NCBI RefSeq assembly: GCF_015554145.1
Contig: NZ_JADNHZ010000008.1
Coordinates: 1-64,000, forward strand
DNA from: Collinsella aerofaciens
Lineage (GTDB): Bacteria; Actinomycetota; Coriobacteriia; Coriobacteriales; Coriobacteriaceae
Direction of reading: 5' to 3'
Length of the DNA: 64,000 nt
The notes beneath the pieces are model-generated. The model had not been told where the DNA came from. It saw nothing but the letters and a program-made list of their open reading frames with translations, and searched no databases. This document shows, piece after piece, positions 34,447-42,839 of the stretch. The position numbers were made by a program, and so were the translations under genes. How positions within the stretch are numbered: position 1 is the stretch's first letter; every line of letters starts with the position of its first letter.

Positions 34447-35976
34447 ATGAACGAGTCGTATCGCTTGGGCGAGCAATCGATTATTGCCTATCTTCAGCGA
34501 CTTGCGAATGGTGTCTCGACCGCCGAACTCGATGTTTCCGTGCTGCCTGCTGAGCTACGCGCCGTTGGTGAGCAACTGCAAAAGACGCATGCCATCCTGC
34601 AACAAGAGCGCCAGCTGCTTGAGTGCAACGCCTATATCGATCCGCTCACCAACTTGGACAACCGTGGCGGACTCGACCGTCACGTCGAGCAGCTCTGGCG
34701 CAAAGGCGACCCCTTCACCTGCGCCTATATTGACATCGACCATCTCAAGCATTGCAATGATAGGTTTGGCCACGCCGAAGGCAATCGCTATATTCTGAGC
34801 ATCTGTCGCACGCTCTCCGAAACCATGGAGCACGATGAGATGCTGTTCCGTATCGGTGGAGACGAGTTTGTGCTTATCTCGCTCTCTGCAAACGAGACTG
34901 AACTCGAGCAGCGCTTGGAGCAGGTACGTGCCGGGCTGATCGAGGCGAGCTCAGGTGGCAAGGCGCCCATGATCGCTAGCTTTAGCTTTGGCTGCTCGCG
35001 CGTCAATCCACTTGCCGGCGACACGCGTCGCCAGATGACGATGGATGCCGATCGCAAGATGTATCGCTATAAGCTTATGCATCGTGTGCAGCAACCGAAA
35101 GACAATGACGCGCCGCCACACCCAATTGCCGAGCAGCTTCCGTGCAACGACCGCGTATTCCAAGCGATCTCTATGAGCTCCGAGACGCGCTATCCGTTTA
35201 TCCTCAATCTCGATACGGGCGAATCACAATGGTCGGTTAATGCCGTACGCGATTTTGACCTGCCCTCCCAGCATCCCTACAACTCACTCGACTTGTGGCT
35301 TGCCCGCGTTCACCCCGAGGACCGCGACAACGTACGCTCCGAGCTCGACATGGTGATAAACGGTACGTGGCACTTCCACTACATGCAGTATCGCGTGATG
35401 GATGCCACCGAAGCATACGTGCTTTGCGACTGCACGGGCTACCGCTTGGACGGCACCGATACCGAGCCCAACATGTACGTGGGCATGATTATCAACCGCA
35501 GCTTGGCAGATACGACCGATTCCGTGACCGGCCTGGGCGACATCCACGCCCTGGTCAACGCCATTGGCGAAATGCGTCGCGTCGCGCGCAAGGCGGGCTT
35601 GGTCGCCATTAAAATCGACGATATCGCTCAGGTCAATGCCCGCTTTGGCTTTGATGCAGGCGACCGCGTTTTGGCGGAGAGCGCCGCCTGCCTCATGGAT
35701 TGTTCGCGCGGCAAGGGTCGTCTGTTCCGCTCGACCGGACCGATGTTCGTGGCGCTTTTCGACGAATTCGATCCCGAAGAGACCGACGCGATCGCAAAGG
35801 AAATCGAGCGGTTCCTGGGCTCTCCCGTGCTCTTTGGCTCGTTTGAATATCAGCCGCCCCTTCGCGTGGCCACGCTTCATCTGGATACCGTCGACCGACA
35901 GCCCGTTTCCATTTTGAACGAGCTCAAAGTGTTGCTCGGGAAAGCCGTGCAGGTGCCAGGTACCAAACTGGATTAG
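34447..35976 (+). CDS. GGDEF-PAS-(GGDEF) diguanylate cyclase
   Basis: 509 residues from ATG 34447 after AAGGAGG. It has an N-terminal helical segment, GGDEF with intact signature at 137-141 (FRIGGDEFVLI), a PAS domain (about 225-350, ARVHPEDRDNVRSELD) and a degenerate GGDEF-like end (FRSTGPMFVALF). It matches the first two-thirds of the preceding protein domain by domain, including the FSFGCSR / FSYGVSH strand, so the pair arose by duplication with gain or loss of the EAL part. No membrane span. Confidence 0.88.
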   Translation: MNESYRLGEQSIIAYLQRLANGVSTAELDVSVLPAELRAVGEQLQKTHAILQQERQLLECNAYIDPLTNLDNRGGLDRHVEQLWRKGDPFTCAYIDIDHLKHCNDRFGHAEGNRYILSICRTLSETMEHDEMLFRIGGDEFVLISLSANETELEQRLEQVRAGLIEASSGGKAPMIASFSFGCSRVNPLAGDTRRQMTMDADRKMYRYKLMHRVQQPKDNDAPPHPIAEQLPCNDRVFQAISMSSETRYPFILNLDTGESQWSVNAVRDFDLPSQHPYNSLDLWLARVHPEDRDNVRSELDMVINGTWHFHYMQYRVMDATEAYVLCDCTGYRLDGTDTEPNMYVGMIINRSLADTTDSVTGLGDIHALVNAIGEMRRVARKAGLVAIKIDDIAQVNARFGFDAGDRVLAESAACLMDCSRGKGRLFRSTGPMFVALFDEFDPEETDAIAKEIERFLGSPVLFGSFEYQPPLRVATLHLDTVDRQPVSILNELKVLLGKAVQVPGTKLD

Positions 35977-36050
35977 CACCACGCCCGCACCGCCTCCCCC
36001 ATCGTGCGATAATCCTCTGCAGAAGTCACCAACAGCAGAGGGAGTTTGTG

Positions 36051-36674
36051 ATGAAGGTTCTTTTGGTCAATGGCAGCCCCAAGGCAAACGGCAACACCGC
36101 TCGCGCGCTCGCCGAAGTCGCCGAGCAACTTAAAGCCGAGGGCATCGACAGCGAGGTATTCCAACTGGGCGCCAAGCCCATCCGCGACTGCATCGGTTGC
36201 GGTCAGTGCGGCAAGCTTGGCGGTCGCTGCACCTTTGACGACGACGTGGTGAACGAGCTCATCGCTGCCGCCGAGCAGGCAGATGGCTTTGTCTTTGGCT
36301 CCCCCGTCTACTATGCGCATCCCAGCGGACGCATCCTCTCGGCTCTCGACCGCGCATTCTATGCTGGCAGCAAGGCCTTTGTGCACAAGCCGGGTGCCGC
36401 GGTCGCCGTCGCCCGTCGCGGCGGCACGTCGACCACCTTCGATGTACTCAACAAATACTTCACTATCAACCAGATGCCCGTGGTGGCCTCCACATACTGG
36501 AACAACGTCTTTGGTGCCATGCCGGGCGAGGCCGCCCAGGATGCCGAAGGCCTTGCCACCATGCGAAACATCGGCAAAAACATGGCCTGGCTCCTGCACT
36601 GTATCGAAGCTGGACAGGCAGCCGGCATCGACGCCCCCGAAGCAGATCGCGAGCGCACCAACTTCATTCGATAA
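36051..36674 (+). CDS. Flavodoxin-fold NAD(P)H-FMN reductase with Cys cluster
   Basis: 207 residues from ATG 36051 after GGGAG. MKVLLVNGSPKANGNTARAL is the FMN-phosphate loop; CIGCGQCGKLGGRC is a Cys-rich segment as in iron-sulphur flavoproteins; GSPVYYAHPSG follows. Likely a soluble oxidoreductase using FMN. The structured RNA copy B begins 8 nt after its stop, so that RNA is probably part of the same transcript. Confidence 0.88.
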   Translation: MKVLLVNGSPKANGNTARALAEVAEQLKAEGIDSEVFQLGAKPIRDCIGCGQCGKLGGRCTFDDDVVNELIAAAEQADGFVFGSPVYYAHPSGRILSALDRAFYAGSKAFVHKPGAAVAVARRGGTSTTFDVLNKYFTINQMPVVASTYWNNVFGAMPGEAAQDAEGLATMRNIGKNMAWLLHCIEAGQAAGIDAPEADRERTNFIR

Positions 36675-36681
36675 GTCCAGC

Positions 36682-36850
36682 GGTGGTCACCTCGATGTTC
36701 TATCAATGTCAGCGATAAGCCAGTTGATGAGGCAAGGTGCCTTGAAAGAGGAGGGCGCTGAGCTTTTACCCGCGCCCGACGATTGAAAGGCAGATTGACC
36801 ATCAGATGGCTTTGCAGCGTCGAGGTGACCGCCGTTCGTTAGAACGGCGG
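36682..36850 (+). ncRNA. Structured RNA, copy B: candidate riboswitch before the ArsC-like gene
   Basis: Helices: P1 GGTGGTCACCTCGA (36682-36695) with TCGAGGTGACCGCC (36820-36833), 14 bp with one G-T. P2 is AAGCCA (36717-36722)/TGGCTT (36807-36812) plus GATG/CATC. P3 is TGCCTT (36738-36743)/AAGGCA (36787-36792). P4 is GGGCGC (36753-36758)/GCGCCC (36772-36777). The conserved blocks 36732-36747, 36783-36797 and 36811-36824 are identical to copy A; P2 and P4 differ in sequence but keep pairing. A 3' hairpin CCGCCGTTC-GTTA-GAACGGCGG (36829-36850) overlaps the 3' strand of P1, so the two are mutually exclusive. GAGGTGA (36822-36828), the only good SD before the gene at 36859, is inside P1. Ligand and family unknown. 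Confidence 0.75.
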
Positions 36851-36858
36851 AACATTAT

Positions 36859-37200
36859 ATGAATATCCAGATTTTTGGCACCAAAAAGTCCTTCGATACC
36901 AAGAAGGCCCAGCGCTTCTTCAAAGAGCGTCGCATCAAGGTGCAGTTTATTGACCTAAAGGAAAAGGAGATGAGCAAGGGCGAGCTCACGAGCGTGATGC
37001 AGGCAGTCGGCGGCATCGACAAGCTACTCAACCCCAAAGCCAAGGACGAGGAGATGCTCGCGCTCATCCAGCACCTTACCCCCAGCCAGCGCTTCGATAA
37101 GTTGCTCGAGAATCAGCAGGTCCTGGCCGAGCCCATTGTGCGCAACGGCAAGAAGGCAACCGTCGGCTATTGCCCGGACGTGTGGGGAGCCTGGGAGTAG
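36859..37200 (+). CDS. ArsC/Spx-family protein lacking the catalytic Cys
   Basis: 113 residues from ATG 36859. ArsC-like thioredoxin fold: MNIQIFGTKKSFDTKKAQRFFKERRIKVQFIDL, later EPIVRNGKKATVGY. Relatives read GTKKCxDTKKA; here the Cys is Ser (codon TCC), so thiol-based arsenate reduction is unlikely. There is no SD immediately upstream; GAGGTGA lies 31 nt away and is brought to about 8 nt from the ATG only if the intervening hairpin folds. Expression is therefore probably controlled by the RNA in front. Real function unknown. Confidence 0.82.
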   Translation: MNIQIFGTKKSFDTKKAQRFFKERRIKVQFIDLKEKEMSKGELTSVMQAVGGIDKLLNPKAKDEEMLALIQHLTPSQRFDKLLENQQVLAEPIVRNGKKATVGYCPDVWGAWE

Positions 37201-37286
37201 CCTGTGTTATTTGCCGGCGCGTGGGTATAAGAGCAGGCGTTTGGCATAAGATTCAACTGTAAGCCATGTCTAACAAAGGAGGGCAC

Positions 37287-38417
37287 ATGCCCAACAAACC
37301 CGTGAAGATCATCATGCTTACCGGATACCTCGGTGCCGGCAAGACCACGCTGCTCAACCACATCCTCGCTAACGACGGCGGCATCCGCGCCGCCGTGATC
37401 GTCAACGATATCGGCGAGATCAACGTCGACGCCAGCCTCATCGCCGACGGCGGCCTTTCCGAGACCGACGACCTCATCCCGCTCACCAACGGCTGCATCT
37501 GCTGTACGCTTTCGGATGACCTGGCCAACCAGCTGCAGGGCATCGCCGATTCGGGCAAGTTCGACTACATCATCATCGAGGCATCGGGCATTTGCGAGCC
37601 CATCCCCATCGCCTACACCATCTCGAGCTTCTGCGACGAGGCCAAGGTAGGCGGCGAGCCCAAGCTCGCGCTCGATAACATCGTGGCCGTGGTCGACTGT
37701 GCCCGCATGTACGACGAGTTCAACGGCGGTCGCGACCTGCTGGCTGAGGATATCGACGAGGACGACATCGAAAGCCTGCTCATCCAGCAGATTGAATTCT
37801 GCTCCACGCTGATCCTCAACAAGACCGACACCGTGACGCCTGAGCAGATCGCCGAGCTCAAGGCCATCGTGCGCAGCCTGCAGAAGGACGCCGTGATCGT
37901 CGAGGCGCAAAACGGCGAGGTTCCCATGGAGGAGCTGCTCGACACCGACCGCTTCGACTTTATGCGCGCCTACAACTCCGCCGCTTGGATCGAGGCCATG
38001 GAGCATCCCGAGGAGCACGACGACCCCGAGGTGCTCGAGTACGACATCGAGACCTTTGTGTACTCGCGCCGCAAGCCGTTTGACCTGCAGAAGTTCACCG
38101 ATTTTGTTGAGCAGGAGTGGCCCGACGAGGTCATCCGCGTCAAGGGTCCGCTGTGGCAGACCGGCGATCCGGACATGTGCTACATGTTTGAGCAGGCCGG
38201 CCACCAGATGCGTCTGATGGAGAACGGCCTGTTTGTCGACTCGGCGCCCGAGGGCGAGAAGCAGAAGATCATCGACGAGAACCCTGAGATCATGCAGATT
38301 TGGGACGACGAGACGGGCGACCGCATGACGAGCCTGTGCATCATCGGCCGTCACATGGACAAGGATGCGCTCATCGCCTCCCTCGATGCCTGCCTGACCG
38401 ACTGGCACCGCGCCTAG
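37287..38417 (+). CDS. CobW/COG0523 metal-chaperone GTPase
   Basis: 376 residues from ATG 37287 after AAAGGAGGG. Walker A GYLGAGKTTL, metal motif GCICCTL, NKTD for guanine, and a C-terminal CobW domain with several acidic and His residues. Family members deliver Zn, Co or Fe to client enzymes; which metal is not readable from sequence. No Zur-like box was recognised upstream. Confidence 0.88.
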   Translation: MPNKPVKIIMLTGYLGAGKTTLLNHILANDGGIRAAVIVNDIGEINVDASLIADGGLSETDDLIPLTNGCICCTLSDDLANQLQGIADSGKFDYIIIEASGICEPIPIAYTISSFCDEAKVGGEPKLALDNIVAVVDCARMYDEFNGGRDLLAEDIDEDDIESLLIQQIEFCSTLILNKTDTVTPEQIAELKAIVRSLQKDAVIVEAQNGEVPMEELLDTDRFDFMRAYNSAAWIEAMEHPEEHDDPEVLEYDIETFVYSRRKPFDLQKFTDFVEQEWPDEVIRVKGPLWQTGDPDMCYMFEQAGHQMRLMENGLFVDSAPEGEKQKIIDENPEIMQIWDDETGDRMTSLCIIGRHMDKDALIASLDACLTDWHRA

Positions 38418-38456
38418 GTTTATCCAAGCGGGCATTTTTCCGCCTACGTAACCGCC

Positions 38457-38497
38457 AAACCACCACGAAGGTGCCTGTCCCCTTCGTGGTGGTTTTT
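38457..38497. repeat. Palindrome/terminator of the CTGTCCC family
   Basis: AAACCACCACGAAGG paired perfectly over 15 bp with CCTTCGTGGTGGTTT, loop TGCCTGTCC, then T's. It works as the terminator of the CobW gene, and its loop carries the CTGTCC core seen in the other dispersed palindromes. Confidence 0.8.
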
Positions 38498-38518
38498 CGT
38501 TCTGAGCCAAGGAGATTC

Positions 38519-39118
38519 ATGTTCAACATTGTGCTGTATGCGCCCGAGATTCCGGCCAATACGGGCAATATCGGCCGTACCTGCGTGGTCACCGGCGCCC
38601 GCCTACATCTGGTGGAGCCGCTGGGCTTTTCGCTCGATGACAAGACGGTACGTCGCGCCGGCCTGGGCTACTGGCAAAACTTGGACGTGGCGACCTATGC
38701 CGGCTGGGAGGATTTCCTTGCACGCAGCGGCCTCTCCCCCGCCGACGAGCGCCTGCATCTGCTGACCAAAAAGGCACGCCGCACCTATGCGCAGAGTACC
38801 TACCGCGATGGCGACTACTTGGTCTTTGGCAGCGAGAGCTCGGGCATTCCCGAGCCGCTGCTTGCCGCGGCGCCCGAGCGCTGCGAACGCATCCCCATGT
38901 TGCGCGATTGCGATTCGCTTGACAACGCCGAGGCCTGGGAAGCCCACGAGGAATCGCTCGGACATACCGAGGACAGCCACAAAGCCATCCTTCAACAGGA
39001 TATCTGCGGCAACTTCGTCGACCCGGACGACTACCGCATCAGCGCACTCAACCTCTCCAACAGCGCTGCTATCGTCCTCTACGAGGCCCTGCGCCAAACA
39101 GGCTTTCCGGGAATGTGA
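38519..39118 (+). CDS. trmL: tRNA (cytidine/uridine-34 2'-O) methyltransferase with insertion
   Basis: 199 residues from ATG 38519 after AAGGAG. SPOUT signatures: MFNIVLYAPEIPANTGNIGRTC, YLVFGSESSGIP, and LNLSNSAAIVLYEALRQ. Usual TrmL proteins have about 155 residues. The extra 40 or so lie between RIPML and the LNLSNS knot strand and are acidic (EAWEAHEESLGHTEDSHK..). They sit next to the SAM-binding knot and may contact tRNA or a partner. The stop codon is inside the repeat at 39112. Confidence 0.9.
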   Translation: MFNIVLYAPEIPANTGNIGRTCVVTGARLHLVEPLGFSLDDKTVRRAGLGYWQNLDVATYAGWEDFLARSGLSPADERLHLLTKKARRTYAQSTYRDGDYLVFGSESSGIPEPLLAAAPERCERIPMLRDCDSLDNAEAWEAHEESLGHTEDSHKAILQQDICGNFVDPDDYRISALNLSNSAAIVLYEALRQTGFPGM

Positions 39119-39144
39119 CCAAGGAACTGTCCCTTTGTCACATT
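39112..39144. repeat. CTGTCCC-family palindrome, left boundary of the UvrA2-ATPase block
   Basis: AATGTGAC-CAAGGAACTGTCCCTTT-GTCACATT. Arms pair over 8 plus 4 bp. Nearly identical, same orientation, to 42840-42871. It carries the trmL stop and ends 4 bp before the uvrA2 stop, so it is probably also the shared terminator. Confidence 0.82.
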
Positions 39145-39147
39145 CGG

Positions 39148-41628
39148 TTAGAGGTAGCGACCGGTGATGCTCTTGGAGCAGGCCGCGATGTCGCCCGGCG
39201 TGCCGGCGCAGACGACTCGCCCGCCCGCATCGCCACCGCCCGGGCCCATATCGATCACATAATCGGCATTACGGATAAGGTCGAGATCGTGTTCGATCAC
39301 GACAACTGTGGCGCCCTTGGCGACGAGGCCGTCAAACACACCCAGCAACACCTGAACATCGAGCGGATGCAGGCCGATCGTGGGCTCGTCAAATACGAAT
39401 ACGGCATCGTCCTGCACGCGGCCCATCTCGCTCGCAAGCTTAAGACGCTGCGCCTCGCCGCCCGAAAGCGCCGGCGTGGGCTCACCGAGCGTGAGATAAC
39501 CCAAGCCCAGGTCGTGCAAGGTCTGCAAGCGCGCCTGTACCTTTTTGAGTCCCAGCGTGGCGTCGAGGGCCTCGTCCACACTCATGTCCATGAGCTGCGG
39601 CAACGTCAGTAAGCTCCCGTCCTTGCCCTCGCGATGGATATGCGAAGCCGCGTCTGCATAACGTGAGCCGCGACATGCCGGACAGACGATCTCGACATCG
39701 GGCAAAAACTGCACGTCGAGCGATATCGAGCCCGTGCCATCGCACGTAGGGCAGCGCAGAGTGCCAGTGTTGTAGCTAAAGGCGCCCGCCTTGTAGCCGG
39801 CTGCCTTGGCCTCGGGCGTACGGGCGAAGGCGCGACGCAGCTCGTCATGGATGTCGGCATAAGTCGCTACCGTCGAGCGCACGTTGGCACCGATGGGCGT
39901 GGCGTCAATCAGGTTGGCGCGAGCAATGCCTTCGGCATCGACCCAACGCACGTGCCCCGGCAGGCGCTCGCCGGCTGCCTGCGCCTTGAGTGCCGGAATG
40001 AGCGTCTCGAGCACCAACGTCGTCTTGCCCGAACCCGAAACGCCCGTCACCGCGACCAAGCGACCGCGCGGGATATCGACTTCGAGCGGCTTGACGGTAT
40101 GAATGGTATCGGTCGCCATGCGGATATGGCCCTGGTCGAACATTTCGTCGTCAGCCACCTGCGGCCGCAAGCGCTTGGACTCTGCGCGCAAAAACGGCGC
40201 GATGCGGCTGCCCTGCGATTGTTCGACCTCGTCCACCGTACCTGCAGCGATAACATTACCGCCGCCTGCTCCGGCAACGGGGCCCATCTCGACCAGATAG
40301 TCAGCTTCCGCTAGAACGCGCGTATCGTGATCAACAACAACCACGGTGTTGCCGTCATCCACCAGATCGCGCATTACGCCCACCAAGCCGTCGACATTGG
40401 CAGGATGCAAGCCAATCGAGGGCTCATCGAGTACATAAAGCACGCCCGTCGATCGGTTGCGCACCACGCGGGCGAGCTGCACACGCTGGCGCTCACCCGT
40501 GGAGAGCGTAGCACCGGCGCGGTCGAGCGAGAGGTAATCGAGCCCCAGGTCGACCAGGCGACGAGCCGTGCTCAAAAACGAATCGCAGATATCCGCTGCC
40601 ATGGGCTGCATCTCGGCCGGCAAGGATGCGGGCACCCCGCGCACCCACTCAATCGCCTCACCCAACGTCATGGCCGCGGCCTGTGCCAGATTGATACCGC
40701 GCACCTGGGGCTGGCGCGCAACCTCGGAGAGACGCGTGCCGCCGCAGTCACGGCACGGGCCCTCGCGCAAAAAGCGAGCCACGCGCTTGAGGCCTTTGTC
40801 GTCCTTAACCTTGGCGAGCGCATTCTCAACGGTATAGACAGCGTTGTAATAGGTGAAGTCGAGCGGCGTGGCGCCCTCGCCGTTTTTGGGAACGTAGAGA
40901 ATGTGCTTCTTAACCGCCGGGCCATGGAACACGATATCGCGCTCGGCGGGCGTGAGCTGGTTAAACGGTACGTCGGTGCGTACGCCCATCTCGCCGGCAA
41001 CCTGCTTCATCAGATCCCACATGAGCGTACCCCAGGGAAGCACTGCGCCCTCATTGATAGTCTTTGACTCGTCGGGCACCAGACTCGCCTCGTCCACCTC
41101 GCGCATGACACCGGTGCCGCCACAGGTGGGGCATGCACCGCCGCTATTGAAAGCCAAATCCTCGGCACTCGGCGCGTAGAACTCGCGGCCGCATGTCGAA
41201 CACGTGAGCGACAGGCCTGCGGCCACGTTAAGGCTCGGCTCCACACGCGCCCCGCAATGTGGGCACACGTGATGGGCACAGCGGCTAAAGAGCAAACGCA
41301 GACTGTTGTTGAGCTCGGTCATGGTGCCAAAGGTCGAGCGTACGCCTGGCACACTAGGGCGCTGATGCAACGCGAGCGCCGCCGGCACGTGCAGCACTTC
41401 ATCCACCTGAGCGTGCTCGGCCTGCGTCAGGCGACGTCGAGTATAGGTGCTGAGCGCCTCCAGGTAACGGCGCGAGCCCTCGGCATAAAGAACTCCCAGC
41501 GCCAGCGAGCTCTTGCCCGAGCCCGACACGCCGGCAATGCCCACGAGCCTCCCCAGCGGAATATCGATATCGATGTCCTTGAGATTGTGGACACGTGCAC
41601 CGCGCACCTCGATAGCCTGCGGGCTCAT
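39148..41628 (-). CDS. UvrA2-type (class II) excinuclease ABC subunit A homologue
   Basis: 826 residues from ATG 41628 (MSPQAIEVRGARVHNLKDID). An ATG 33 bases upstream overlaps the previous stop but has no SD. Two ABC ATPase modules: GVSGSGKSSLA with ATLSTGERQRVQLARV and LDEPSIGLHP; GVSGSGKTTLV with ALSGGEAQRLKLASE and FDEPTIGLHP. Zinc modules are CPHCGARVEP..CSTCG and CPTCDGTG..CPACRGS. At about 830 residues it lacks the UvrB-interaction domain of normal UvrA (about 940), as in UvrA2/DrrC-like proteins tied to drug tolerance. It follows the AAA ATPase gene by 25 bp, in one operon. Confidence 0.87.
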   Translation of the reverse strand: MSPQAIEVRGARVHNLKDIDIDIPLGRLVGIAGVSGSGKSSLALGVLYAEGSRRYLEALSTYTRRRLTQAEHAQVDEVLHVPAALALHQRPSVPGVRSTFGTMTELNNSLRLLFSRCAHHVCPHCGARVEPSLNVAAGLSLTCSTCGREFYAPSAEDLAFNSGGACPTCGGTGVMREVDEASLVPDESKTINEGAVLPWGTLMWDLMKQVAGEMGVRTDVPFNQLTPAERDIVFHGPAVKKHILYVPKNGEGATPLDFTYYNAVYTVENALAKVKDDKGLKRVARFLREGPCRDCGGTRLSEVARQPQVRGINLAQAAAMTLGEAIEWVRGVPASLPAEMQPMAADICDSFLSTARRLVDLGLDYLSLDRAGATLSTGERQRVQLARVVRNRSTGVLYVLDEPSIGLHPANVDGLVGVMRDLVDDGNTVVVVDHDTRVLAEADYLVEMGPVAGAGGGNVIAAGTVDEVEQSQGSRIAPFLRAESKRLRPQVADDEMFDQGHIRMATDTIHTVKPLEVDIPRGRLVAVTGVSGSGKTTLVLETLIPALKAQAAGERLPGHVRWVDAEGIARANLIDATPIGANVRSTVATYADIHDELRRAFARTPEAKAAGYKAGAFSYNTGTLRCPTCDGTGSISLDVQFLPDVEIVCPACRGSRYADAASHIHREGKDGSLLTLPQLMDMSVDEALDATLGLKKVQARLQTLHDLGLGYLTLGEPTPALSGGEAQRLKLASEMGRVQDDAVFVFDEPTIGLHPLDVQVLLGVFDGLVAKGATVVVIEHDLDLIRNADYVIDMGPGGGDAGGRVVCAGTPGDIAACSKSITGRYL

Positions 41629-41653
41629 CTTCTGTTCCGTCACCTTTATCACC

Positions 41654-42772
41654 CTACTCATGCCATAAAACGCGGTCGCGGATATACTCGCCCAGCATGG
41701 GCACGGTAAACCGCACAAGGCCGTATCCGGCGGCCTCGATGACGCGCTCGCGAATCAGGCTTGCGCGATATTTACTCGCCCAGCTCTGAGTGCGATCGCA
41801 GCGCTCAATGATATCCGCCATGCGCGTCGGCTTACCCTCGTCAGTAGCCATGGCCTCGATAAAAAGGCGCTGTGGACTGCGCAGCCCGTAATACAGGGGC
41901 GCATCGACCGCTTCGTAGAACTCGGAGACGGCATCCGCATGGCCATCCTCGACATCGCGTCTTTCAATGACTCGCGAGTTGCGTCGGACAGCAGAGCGCC
42001 ACATGTAATATCCCACCAGCTGAACCATATAGGGATGCCCCATGCTCTTGTGTGCCGCAAGGTCCGCCGTCTCCGCGTCAACGCAAAGGCCAGAGTCTTT
42101 AACCGTCTGGATATATGAATCGCGCACCTTGGGCAAAGATATCGCCCCCAGCGTACGCTGCTGGGCACGCCGCAAAAACGTCACGCTCGGCTCTTCGAGC
42201 AGATCGTCAACCATACTGGGTAAGCCGGCGAACACCAGCGTAAGACCGCGCTGGTCGCTATCGGACAAGCCCGTGGCATCCTGATCTCCGAGCACCTGCT
42301 GATAGAGAACGGCAAGAGCCGCCAGCTCCTCGATAGACGCAGATTGTGCCTCGTCAATCGCAAACAGGATGCCCTTGCCTGGACCGAGCTTCTTGAGACG
42401 CTCGTCGACCAGCCCTCGCAACGTCTCGCCCTTTGCTCGCGCCGCCTCGACCGACATTCGACCAAACGACGGACCGAACTCCATTGACGTCACAACGGGT
42501 TTATTCGAGCGAAGCGCGTCGGCCAAGCGGTCGCATAAGCCAAGCGAAGCGGAATCGGAGACAACCGCCCATCCGCGTTCGCCGGCCAGACGTTGCAGCT
42601 CCCTCAGGAGAACCGTCTTGCCACAGCCGCGGTTTCCCGTAATGAGCATGAGCCTGCCCGGCGCTCCGGCGCCGTTATCGAGCCCTTCCTCGAAATCTTC
42701 AATGACCGACTCGCGACCGATGAGTATCGGGGGCCGCTTGCCTGCCGTTGGCTTAAAGGGATTTGGATTCAT
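41654..42772 (-). CDS. AAA+/STAND-like ATPase with C-terminal winged helix
   Basis: 372 residues from ATG 42772 after AGGAGG. GRESVIEDFEEGL, Walker A GNRGCGKTVL, Walker B ILFAIDEAQS, sensor-like LVFAGLP; the C-terminal 100 residues (TRMADIIERCDRTQSWASKYRASLIRE..) look like a winged helix. This is the ORC1/ATPase-plus-HTH layout of many archaeal and actinobacterial DNA-binding ATPases. Upstream are three 10-bp-spaced repeats, likely its own operator. Operon with the UvrA2 gene. Confidence 0.8.
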   Translation of the reverse strand: MNPNPFKPTAGKRPPILIGRESVIEDFEEGLDNGAGAPGRLMLITGNRGCGKTVLLRELQRLAGERGWAVVSDSASLGLCDRLADALRSNKPVVTSMEFGPSFGRMSVEAARAKGETLRGLVDERLKKLGPGKGILFAIDEAQSASIEELAALAVLYQQVLGDQDATGLSDSDQRGLTLVFAGLPSMVDDLLEEPSVTFLRRAQQRTLGAISLPKVRDSYIQTVKDSGLCVDAETADLAAHKSMGHPYMVQLVGYYMWRSAVRRNSRVIERRDVEDGHADAVSEFYEAVDAPLYYGLRSPQRLFIEAMATDEGKPTRMADIIERCDRTQSWASKYRASLIRERVIEAAGYGLVRFTVPMLGEYIRDRVLWHE

Positions 42773-42807
42773 GTCGGCCTCCTCGGATTGGCAAACCCTT
42801 GTAATAG

Positions 42808-42834
42808 TTATACCAACTTATACCGAGTTATACC
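42808..42834 (-). promoter_or_regulatory. Three direct repeats GGTATAA at exact 10-bp spacing
   Basis: On the minus strand GGTATAACTC GGTATAAGTT GGTATAACTA (sites at 42808, 42818, 42828 on +). Ten-bp phasing puts the sites on one face of the helix. They lie 36-62 bp upstream of the ATPase start and overlap possible -10 elements. Confidence 0.6.
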
Positions 42835-42839
42835 AATAG

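Noticed and set aside
36829-36850. Copy B hairpin as a Rho-independent terminator
   Set aside because: It is followed by AACATTAT, not a T tract, and the start codon comes 9 nt later.
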